The translations under genes were made by a program, and so were the position numbers. 64,000 bases of DNA, taken from Chitinophagales bacterium. Its GTDB lineage: Bacteria; Bacteroidota; Bacteroidia; Chitinophagales; UBA10324. The DNA lies in the NCBI GenBank assembly GCA_019694975.1, contig JAIBAY010000009.1:62001-126000 (forward strand). Direction: 5' to 3'. This document shows, one piece after another, positions 19,259-27,152 of this stretch; the first letter of the stretch is position 1; each line of letters starts with the position of its first letter. Under the pieces are notes generated by a model. It saw only the letters and a program-made list of their open reading frames with translations. It was not told the DNA's origin and did not search any database.

Positions 19259-21478
19259 ATGCAGTTAAATTTTCTTATTGCTTCATTCCTGTTTTCCTGT
19301 ATTACCGCGTACGGGCAATATGCGATAGACCAGAGTATTACAGTGAAGGATCCGGCAGGTAATGCCATGCAATATCCGTGGGCGGGCGGTTTCAACAATG
19401 CTCAGTTTTCAACCGTTGACCTGAACAATGACGGCATCAATGACCTTTTTGTTTTCGATCGTACGGGAAACACCATCTACACTTTCATCAATCATGGAAC
19501 ACCTAACACCATAAATTTCAGCTACAACCCTGAATACAAAGTGCATTTCCCTGCGCTGGAAAACTGGGCGCTGCTGCTGGATTACAATTGCGATGGCATT
19601 GCGGATATTTTCACCCATACGCATAACCCTGCCACAGGCATACGTGTTTTCAACGGATCATATGATGCAAATAATGTGATTCAGTTTCAGCTGGCAGACG
19701 ACCTTTTGGAATACCCTTTTAACTCATTCCAGGTAAACCTGTTTGTCAGCGCCGTGGATATACCCGCCATCGTGGATGTAAATCATGATGGTGATGTCGA
19801 TATTCTCACCTTTCAGCAAAACGGCGGCTATGCTATTTATTATGAAAACAGGTCGCAGGAGAACGGACATGGCTGCAGCGATTTAGACTATGAGCCGGTT
19901 GATCAGTGCTGGGGAGATTTTTTTGAAAGTGGCTTTGTGCGGGCTGATTCGCTAAATGTCCCCTGCCCGTTTATGACGGGTGGTGAACAGCAAAAGGATG
20001 ACATTCGGGAGCTTCGGCACACCGGTTCCACTTTGCTGGCATTTGATAACGATGGTGACAATGATGTGGAATTGATTACCGGCGATATCTCCTTCTCGAA
20101 TATCGTTTACCTGCACAACGGAGGTACACCAGCTGATGCCAACATCAACAGCCTTGACACGCTGTTTCCATCCTATAACATCAGTGCTGATGTATATACT
20201 TTCCCTGCTGCATTCTATACCGATGTGAATAATGATGGATTAAGGGACCTGTTAGTGACACCGAATAATCAGCAGGGTACCGAAAATTATAACTGTGCCT
20301 GGTATTATCAGAATAAAGGAAACAGTACTACTGCTGAGTTTGATTTCCAGGCAAAAAATTTTATGGTATCAGACATGATTGATGTAGGTGAGGGAGCCTG
20401 CCCTGTTTTTTTTGATGCTGATAATGACGGGCTGAAAGATATTATTGTGGGCAACTATGGTTATTTCGACCTGAGCGCTCCGGGCATTTACGACGGGCAA
20501 CTGGCTTACTATCGAAACACGGGCACAGCCACAGCACCTGCCTTTCAGTTGATTACGGTTAATTATGCAGATGTTCTCTCACTGGCCGTGAAGTCTGTCT
20601 GTCCTACCTTTGGCGACCTGGATGGCGACGGAGATGCCGATATGATTACGGGAAGAGATGATGGCACCTTATTGTATTTCAGGAATATCGCAGCATCCGG
20701 TACAGCGGCAGATTTTGTTTTTATGGCGCAGAATTACGCAGGCATTGACGTGGGCAATTTCAGTACACCTCAGCTCGTGGATGTCAATCATGATGGGTTG
20801 CCTGACCTCTTGATTGGGGAACGGGATGGCAACCTGAACTATTACCGGAATACCGGCACTGCAGCAAATCCTGTTTTCGCAACCGGCGATAATTTTTTCG
20901 GTGAAGTGGATGTCCGTCAGCCCGGATACACGACAGGATACAGTGCACCATTTCTTGTGCAGCTTTCACCCGGCGATCCTTATACCTTGTTTGTTGGCTG
21001 TGAACGGGGATTCATTTTTCAATATGGAAATATTGATAATAACCTGGATGGAGTTTTTACGAAGATGGATTCAACGTATGCAGATATTTACCAGGGACTC
21101 CGTTCCACTGTTTCAGGCGCTGATGCGGATGATGATGGAAAAATCGAGCTGCTGGTGGGTAATTACCGAGGTGGCGTAACATATTATAACCAGGCACCAG
21201 AGGTTGCAGTGCCATTTGCGCCGGTGAATGTTGTCTTGCAACTTTTCCCCAATCCTGCAGCGCAGTCTGTTAGTCTTATTGTGCCTCCGGCGCTTAATCG
21301 TGCGGGATTTAACCTAACGCTGGTGAATAACCTGGGGGAATCAGTGCTGACACGCCACGTTGAAAATGCAGGAAGGTCAGTTTCACTGGATGTTGCAGGA
21401 TTGCCGCCCGGAGTTTATTTTGCCCGGATCAGTGCGGATAAAAACAACTTTGTGGGTAAACTTCTGATCAGTCACTGA
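19259..21478 (+). CDS. Secreted FG-GAP/VCBS repeat protein with T9SS type A sorting domain
   Basis: 739 residues. Signal peptide MQLNFLIASFLFSCITAYGQ. At least nine calcium-binding-type loops follow, such as DLNNDGINDLFVFD, DVNHDGDVDILTF, DVNNDGLRDLLV, DADNDGLKDIIVG, DLDGDGDADMITG and DVNHDGLPDLLIG, spaced as in an integrin-alpha-like FG-GAP propeller. The last ~80 residues ('LFPNPAAQSVSL' ... 'GLPPGVYFARIS...KLLIS') are a T9SS type A C-terminal domain, so the protein is expected on the cell surface or released. A Cys-containing loop (HGCSDLDYEPVDQCW) sits between early blades. Ligand unknown. Confidence 0.88.
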   Translation: MQLNFLIASFLFSCITAYGQYAIDQSITVKDPAGNAMQYPWAGGFNNAQFSTVDLNNDGINDLFVFDRTGNTIYTFINHGTPNTINFSYNPEYKVHFPALENWALLLDYNCDGIADIFTHTHNPATGIRVFNGSYDANNVIQFQLADDLLEYPFNSFQVNLFVSAVDIPAIVDVNHDGDVDILTFQQNGGYAIYYENRSQENGHGCSDLDYEPVDQCWGDFFESGFVRADSLNVPCPFMTGGEQQKDDIRELRHTGSTLLAFDNDGDNDVELITGDISFSNIVYLHNGGTPADANINSLDTLFPSYNISADVYTFPAAFYTDVNNDGLRDLLVTPNNQQGTENYNCAWYYQNKGNSTTAEFDFQAKNFMVSDMIDVGEGACPVFFDADNDGLKDIIVGNYGYFDLSAPGIYDGQLAYYRNTGTATAPAFQLITVNYADVLSLAVKSVCPTFGDLDGDGDADMITGRDDGTLLYFRNIAASGTAADFVFMAQNYAGIDVGNFSTPQLVDVNHDGLPDLLIGERDGNLNYYRNTGTAANPVFATGDNFFGEVDVRQPGYTTGYSAPFLVQLSPGDPYTLFVGCERGFIFQYGNIDNNLDGVFTKMDSTYADIYQGLRSTVSGADADDDGKIELLVGNYRGGVTYYNQAPEVAVPFAPVNVVLQLFPNPAAQSVSLIVPPALNRAGFNLTLVNNLGESVLTRHVENAGRSVSLDVAGLPPGVYFARISADKNNFVGKLLISH

Positions 21479-21523
21479 TAACTCCGCAAAGATTCGCTAA
21501 CTTGGCGACGTCCAATTGAGCAG

Positions 21524-24133
21524 ATGCACCGATTTTTACGAGCCACCCCTTTGATGTATCTCTTAGCTACGGCAGTGTTGTCGTTGTTGCCGTATTTTTC
21601 CTATTCATCGCATATCATCGGCGGCGAACTTTCTTATGCATGCAATGGCAACGATAATTACCAGGTTACACTGAAAGTATACCGTGATTGTTACAACGGG
21701 CAGGCGCCGTACGATAATCCAACTTATATTTTTATATATGACAATACCACTAATCTGCTTGTTACCTCATTATCCATAACCTTTCCGGGCGCAGATGAAT
21801 TACCGAACAATACCGGTAATCCCTGCCTGATTGTTCCGCCTAACATTTGTGTGGAAGAAGCCATTTTTACCAAGCAGGTGCACCTGCCGCCTACTGTTGG
21901 AGGATACAGGATGATCTATCAGCGGTGCTGCCGCAACTCAACGATCGTAAACATCGTGGATCCGGCTAATACCGGGGCAACGTATGAAGCTACTATCCCC
22001 GGGTCGGCACTGGCCGACTGCAACAGCAGTCCTTACTTCGTGAATTTTCCGCCCACCATTATTTGCATCAATACACCATTTGTATTTGATCATTCAGCCA
22101 CTGATCCTGACGGTGATTCCCTTGTTTATGAATTATGCTATCCCTATGACGGTGCCACTTCATTTAATCCGCAGCCAACGCCTGGCAGCCCGCCCATAAA
22201 CTACAACAACGTCAATTTTATTGCTCCGTATTCTTACGATAATCCGATGGGCGGAGCTCCGCCGATGGCTATTGATCCGGCATCAGGTGAACTTACCGTA
22301 ACACCTACGGCAACCGGACAGTATGTAGTGGGGGTGTGTGTGAGTGAATACCGAAACGGGAATTTGCTGTCCATTCATCGGCGCGATTTTCAATTCAATG
22401 TAACCAACTGCAATAATGCCTCCGCATCTATCAATGGAGGCAGCAATACAGTGAACAGCCCGGCGCTCTTTAATTCATGCGACGGCTTCACCTTTTATTT
22501 TCCGAATAACAGCAATAATGCAACATCATATCATTGGGATTTTGGGGTTCCCGGCCTTACCAATGATACTTCCAATCTTGAAGTGCCGGTATATACTTTT
22601 CCTGATACCGGAATATATACTGTTACCTTAATTGCCAATCCGGGCTCTTCCTGTGGTGATACGGCGTACGGGATTGTATATGTTTATCCTGTACTCGACG
22701 GACAGTTTTTATTTCCCAACGGTTGTGTAATTGATTCGCTGCAGTTTACGGACCTTTCTACCAGCGGTGTTGGAAATATCAATTACTGGTTCTGGAATTT
22801 TGGCAGCCTTGGCAGTTCGTTTGATCAAAACCCGCTCTTTGCATTTGATACTTTAGGCACCTATTATGTGCAACTGGTGGTTGGCACAGACCTGGGCTGC
22901 CTGGATACAACGGTGGGCTTCATTACCATTCACGAAAAGCCGGAAGCTATGGCCTATCCTGATACGATCATCTGCTCGCTTGATACTATTCAGCTCATTG
23001 GTTCTGGTATAGGAAATTATAAATGGGATCCTGCGTACGGATTGAATAGTGACACAGTGCAGACACCACTGGCAAGCCCTGATGAGGAAACGCTCTATCT
23101 GCTCACTGTTACCAATCAGTGGGGATGCGTGGACACTGCCAGTGTGCAGGTTAATGTTTATGATTCTGTAATTGCTTTTGCCGGAAATGACACTACGATT
23201 TGTCCCGGCGACATGGTACAACTGCATGGCACCGGCGGTGTGTATTTCAATTGGTCACCGTCAGCAGGGCTTTCAGCTGATGATATACCGGATCCGGTGG
23301 CACAGCCGGGCGCTTCGGTCACCTATGTGATGACAACCTTCATTGGTTCCTGTATCGATACTGATGCAATCCAGATACTGGTGAAACCTGATCCCGAAAT
23401 TGCAGCAGGTGCTGATGCGACGATTTGTATTGGCGACACAGCTGTATTAACAGCATGCTGTGGCACAAGCTATGCCTGGAGCCCCGTGGTTGCATTAGGT
23501 GATCCGAATGCAGACACTACTTATGCCAGCCCGGCCATTACCACTATTTATCATCTGCAGGCATCGGATGCGAACAGCTGCCCTGTTACGGTTTACGATT
23601 CAGTGACAGTTTTTGTGATTGCGCCTGCCCCGTTATCCGTTACACCGGACACCACCATTTACCTGGGAACAACAGCAACTTTACATGCAGACGGTGCTGA
23701 TACTTACAGCTGGACGCCAACCGACTATCTGAGTGATCCACTTATTGCCAACCCTGTTGCTTCTCCGACAGCATCCACTGAATACACAGTTGAAGCCATC
23801 ACGGCTGAAGGCTGTCCGTTATCAGCATCACTTAAAATTACAGTGATAGATGATCCGCTTGTTGTATTTCCCAATGCTTTCACACCAAACAGTGATGGGC
23901 TGAATGATGCATTCCTTCCAGTGGTGCTCGGTATGTTTGAATTAGAAAGTTTTAAAGTGTTCAACCGCTGGGGTGAAATGGTGTTTGCCGCCACGGATAT
24001 CAGCACAGGATGGGACGGCACCTATCAGGGTAAAGAAGAAGCTATCGGTACGTATGTTTATGCACTTTCTGGAAAATCACTGTCAACCGGCAAGACATAC
24101 TTCATAAAAGGAAATGTTGTATTATTACGTTGA
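21524..24133 (+). CDS. Large T9SS type B cargo protein with PKD/Ig-like modules, copy 1
   Basis: 869 residues with a signal peptide. The mature start 'SHIIGGELSYACNGND' and the following Cys-rich N-terminal domain (RCCRNSTI, 'DHSATDPDGDSLVYELC') are a recurrent Bacteroidota N-module. A PKD domain follows ('SYHWDFGVPG', 'YWFWNFGSLG'), then Ig-like repeats with 'ATICIGDTAVLT'-type openings. The end 'VFPNAFTPNSDGLNDAFLP' ... 'FNRWGEMVF' ... 'WDGTYQG' ... 'GTYVYALSG' is the gliding-motility-associated (CHU_C, T9SS type B) sorting domain. It is 45 bp after the FG-GAP gene and 29 bp before its paralogue. Probably a surface adhesin; type B substrates include filament-forming proteins such as SprB. 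Confidence 0.88.
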   Translation: MHRFLRATPLMYLLATAVLSLLPYFSYSSHIIGGELSYACNGNDNYQVTLKVYRDCYNGQAPYDNPTYIFIYDNTTNLLVTSLSITFPGADELPNNTGNPCLIVPPNICVEEAIFTKQVHLPPTVGGYRMIYQRCCRNSTIVNIVDPANTGATYEATIPGSALADCNSSPYFVNFPPTIICINTPFVFDHSATDPDGDSLVYELCYPYDGATSFNPQPTPGSPPINYNNVNFIAPYSYDNPMGGAPPMAIDPASGELTVTPTATGQYVVGVCVSEYRNGNLLSIHRRDFQFNVTNCNNASASINGGSNTVNSPALFNSCDGFTFYFPNNSNNATSYHWDFGVPGLTNDTSNLEVPVYTFPDTGIYTVTLIANPGSSCGDTAYGIVYVYPVLDGQFLFPNGCVIDSLQFTDLSTSGVGNINYWFWNFGSLGSSFDQNPLFAFDTLGTYYVQLVVGTDLGCLDTTVGFITIHEKPEAMAYPDTIICSLDTIQLIGSGIGNYKWDPAYGLNSDTVQTPLASPDEETLYLLTVTNQWGCVDTASVQVNVYDSVIAFAGNDTTICPGDMVQLHGTGGVYFNWSPSAGLSADDIPDPVAQPGASVTYVMTTFIGSCIDTDAIQILVKPDPEIAAGADATICIGDTAVLTACCGTSYAWSPVVALGDPNADTTYASPAITTIYHLQASDANSCPVTVYDSVTVFVIAPAPLSVTPDTTIYLGTTATLHADGADTYSWTPTDYLSDPLIANPVASPTASTEYTVEAITAEGCPLSASLKITVIDDPLVVFPNAFTPNSDGLNDAFLPVVLGMFELESFKVFNRWGEMVFAATDISTGWDGTYQGKEEAIGTYVYALSGKSLSTGKTYFIKGNVVLLR

Positions 24134-24162
24134 CTAAATGAGTTGAAAAAAACGAATTTCAC

Positions 24163-26787
24163 ATGAAAAAATGTTTACGCTTTTTCCTATGTATAGCTAT
24201 TCTCGGCCTTCAACCGGTCATTTCAAAAGCATCTCATATCGTAGGGGGCGAAATGATTTATGAATGCCTTGGAAATAATGAATACCTCATCACGCTTAAG
24301 GTGTACCGCGACTGCTTTAACGGTACTGCCGCTTATGATAATCCGACCAACGTCTTCATCTTCGATGCTAACGGAAACATAGTTGCCACGCTGCCTATCC
24401 CGTTTCCGGGATCAGATACGCTTCCTAACAATTCCGGTAATCCATGTCTCGTGGTGCCTCCGGGCATCTGCGTGGAAGAGGCAATCTTTCAATATAACGT
24501 GTTTCTCGATCCGTCACCGGGCGGTTATACAATGATTTATCAGCGCTGCTGCCGTAATTATTCCATCGATAATATTCTGAGTCCTGATAACACGGGTGCC
24601 ACTTATCTCGGTTACATACCTGACCCTGACCTTGCCGAATGTAACAGCAGTCCTTATTTCAATAATTTTCCGCCACCGCTGATCTGTCTTGCTGAGCCAT
24701 TGGTTTTTGATCATTCCGCCACTGATCCGGATGGTGATTCACTGGTGTATTCTATTTGTGACCCATACCTGGGAGCAAGTTCATTGAATCCATATCCAAA
24801 TCCTCCCGGTCCGCCACCATATAGTTTTGTGACTTTTGTTGCCCCTTACTCTTCATCTAATCCAATGGGCGGCTCTCCTTCTCTGACGATTAACCCTGCC
24901 ACAGGGCAACTGACGGTTACGCCAACTGCCACCGGACAGTTTGTAGTGGGTATTTGCGTTTCTGAATACAGGAACGGACAGTTTCTGGATGAGCATAAGC
25001 GCGATTTTCAATTTAATGTGGCGCAATGTATCGGCCCGCAGGCTTCCATTGACGGCGGAAGCAATACCATCGATAATCCGGCTGTATTCAATTCCTGCCA
25101 GTCATACACTTTTACTTTCCCCAATAATTCTTCCAATGCTACTAACTACTTCTGGGATTTCGGAGTTTCAGGCTCATCAACCGATACCAGTTCACAAGAG
25201 AATCCCACTTTTACTTTTCCGGATACCGGTCTTTATCACATCATACTTTATGTGAATCCGGGAAGTACCTGTGCCGATACTGCTTATGGTGATGTGTACG
25301 TATATCCGTTCTTCACGGCTGCCATGTCGGCGCCTGACGGATGTGTGGGACAGCCGGTGCAGTTTGGTGATGTCACCACTTCAAATTATACAGCTGTCAA
25401 TAGCTGGCACTGGGATTTTGGCGATGGCGATACATCTAACATAAAGAACCCGTCTAATATTTACGATGCACCGGGAAGTTATACGGTAACACTGATTGCC
25501 GGTAATGAAGCCGGTTGTATCGATACTATTGCTGAAGTAATAAACATTTTTCCCAGCCCTACCATAAGTGCCCTGCCGGATGACACGATCATCTGTAAAC
25601 TGGATCAGATTCAGATGAATGCAGTGGCTACAGGTGCAAACAATTTCAACTGGGAGCCCAACTATAACCTGAGCAGTACGTCTGTTTCCAATCCATTTGC
25701 AGGTCCTGATGTTACGGTAACTTATACGGTGTCTGTTTCCAACAATTTTGGTTGCGTGGCCATGGACAGTGTTCATATTGAAGTATATGATACAGTGATT
25801 GCCAAAGCCGGCAGCGACACCACTATTTGTCCCGGCGGCTCTGTACAGTTACATGGTACGGGCGGAATCAATTTTCAATGGTCACCTCCCAATGGCCTGA
25901 GTTCTACCACCATTGCGGATCCAATTGCTTCGCCGGCATCTACCACCAGCTATGTTTTTTATACTTCGGTTGGATCCTGTTCAGCAAAAGACACCGTGAC
26001 GGTATTTGTGAAGCCGTTTCCAAATATTGTTGCCGGGCCTGATGTGAGCATTTGCCAGGGGCAGAGCGTGGAGATTTCAGCATCAGGAGGGACCTCTTAC
26101 TCATGGCAACCTGCAGGAACCCTTGATAATCCCAATATCGCGAATCCGGTTGCGTCGCCTTTGGTTACAACTACTTATACAGTTTCTGCAACCAACGTAA
26201 ATGATTGTCCTTTCGTTGGACAAGACAGCCTTACCGTTAGCATTATTCCCATTCCGCCAATTTTCATCAGTCCGGATACCACCATTATTCTCGGTACATA
26301 CACAACACTTTCCATTACCGGTGGCGCGTCCTATATATGGGTCCCATCCGATGGCCTTGACAATCCAACCAGTGCGACACCAGTTGCATCACCGGATCAG
26401 ACTACTACATACATTGTCTACATTACAACAGCCGATGGTTGTCCTGCGATAGACAGTGTAACCATTACGGTAAATCCCAATCCGCTTGTCGAATTCCCCA
26501 CTGCGTTTTCGCCGAATGGAGATACGAAGAATAACTACTTCAGGCCATTAATATTGGGTCTTGCTCACCTTGATGAATTCAGGATATTTAATCGATGGGG
26601 AGAAGAGGTGTTTGCGATCAGTAATGTAAATGTCATTGGTGGACCATTACCAGATAACCTAAGCTGGGACGGCACCTATAAAGGTGAGCCGCAGCCGGTT
26701 GGTGTGTATGTCTATTACCTTAAAGGGATAGCTTCCGCAACAGGACTTACGATTGCCAAGCATGGTAACCTTACACTCGTGAGGTAG
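24163..26787 (+). CDS. Large T9SS type B cargo protein with PKD/Ig-like modules, copy 2
   Basis: 874 residues, colinear along its whole length with the gene just upstream: the same 'SHIVGGEMIYECLGNNEYL' N-module, 'QRCCRNYSIDN', 'DHSATDPDGDSLVYSIC', PKD ('WHWDFGDGDTSNI'), Ig-like modules with 'TTICPGGSVQLHGTGG', and a type B sorting domain ('EFPTAFSPNGDTKNNYF' ... 'FNRWGEEVF' ... 'WDGTYKG' ... 'GVYVYYLKG'). The pair is therefore a tandem duplication, but the DNA has diverged enough to be old. A strong terminator follows the stop, so the FG-GAP gene and this pair look like one transcription unit. Confidence 0.88.
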   Translation: MKKCLRFFLCIAILGLQPVISKASHIVGGEMIYECLGNNEYLITLKVYRDCFNGTAAYDNPTNVFIFDANGNIVATLPIPFPGSDTLPNNSGNPCLVVPPGICVEEAIFQYNVFLDPSPGGYTMIYQRCCRNYSIDNILSPDNTGATYLGYIPDPDLAECNSSPYFNNFPPPLICLAEPLVFDHSATDPDGDSLVYSICDPYLGASSLNPYPNPPGPPPYSFVTFVAPYSSSNPMGGSPSLTINPATGQLTVTPTATGQFVVGICVSEYRNGQFLDEHKRDFQFNVAQCIGPQASIDGGSNTIDNPAVFNSCQSYTFTFPNNSSNATNYFWDFGVSGSSTDTSSQENPTFTFPDTGLYHIILYVNPGSTCADTAYGDVYVYPFFTAAMSAPDGCVGQPVQFGDVTTSNYTAVNSWHWDFGDGDTSNIKNPSNIYDAPGSYTVTLIAGNEAGCIDTIAEVINIFPSPTISALPDDTIICKLDQIQMNAVATGANNFNWEPNYNLSSTSVSNPFAGPDVTVTYTVSVSNNFGCVAMDSVHIEVYDTVIAKAGSDTTICPGGSVQLHGTGGINFQWSPPNGLSSTTIADPIASPASTTSYVFYTSVGSCSAKDTVTVFVKPFPNIVAGPDVSICQGQSVEISASGGTSYSWQPAGTLDNPNIANPVASPLVTTTYTVSATNVNDCPFVGQDSLTVSIIPIPPIFISPDTTIILGTYTTLSITGGASYIWVPSDGLDNPTSATPVASPDQTTTYIVYITTADGCPAIDSVTITVNPNPLVEFPTAFSPNGDTKNNYFRPLILGLAHLDEFRIFNRWGEEVFAISNVNVIGGPLPDNLSWDGTYKGEPQPVGVYVYYLKGIASATGLTIAKHGNLTLVR

Positions 26788-26808
26788 GTCGTTTTATTGG
26801 ATCATAAT

Positions 26809-26846
26809 AAACGCGCGGATGCCATTTTCCGCGCGTTTGTTTTTTT
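26809..26846 (+). terminator. Rho-independent terminator after the T9SS cargo genes
   Basis: AAACGCGCGGA (26809-26819) pairs with TCCGCGCGTTT (26828-26838) over 11 bp with an 8-nt loop, followed by a run of seven T after one G. It ends the transcript before the tRNA gene. Confidence 0.9.
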
Positions 26847-26870
26847 AGTACCCCGCGTGTAAAGTTTTTT

Positions 26871-26878
26871 TACTTTTG
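26871..26878 (+). promoter_or_regulatory. Possible -7 box for tRNA-Leu
   Basis: TACTTTTG matches TAnnTTTG and lies 35 bp before the tRNA. No clear -33 TTG is at the right distance, so it is tentative. Confidence 0.3.
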
Positions 26879-26913
26879 CCCCGCTCCAAAACATTATACG
26901 CTTCAGTTATTAT

Positions 26914-26995
26914 GCCCGGGTGGCGAAATTGGTAGACGCACCATCTTGAGGGGGTGGCGCCGTAAGGTGTACGAGTTCGAATCTCGTCCCGGGCA
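26914..26995 (+). tRNA. tRNA-Leu (anticodon GAG)
   Basis: Acceptor GCCCGGG (26914-26920) pairs with CCCGGGC (26988-26994), with discriminator A at 26995. The D-arm carries GGTAGACGC. The anticodon stem CCATC/GGTGG encloses TTGAGGG, giving anticodon GAG. There is a class II long variable arm, and the T-arm is CGAGTTCGAATCTCG. CCA is not encoded. Confidence 0.95.
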
Positions 26996-27152
26996 CATTG
27001 ATGCTGATGTTTAGCTGATGATCAGCTTATGCTGATGTCCATATCCTTCCGGGCTTTTCAGCATCATTCTCTTTTCAATAACCGATTCGGTTTTTCTGTG
27101 GGAAGATGTTAATGATATTTACAGAAAGGGACACGACTTTTCCCGGCAGTAT

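Noticed and set aside
27013-27027. AGCTGAT-G-ATCAGCT palindrome after tRNA-Leu(GAG)
   Set aside because: The loop would be a single base and there is no T-run, so it is not a terminator. Probably chance repetition of GCTGAT.
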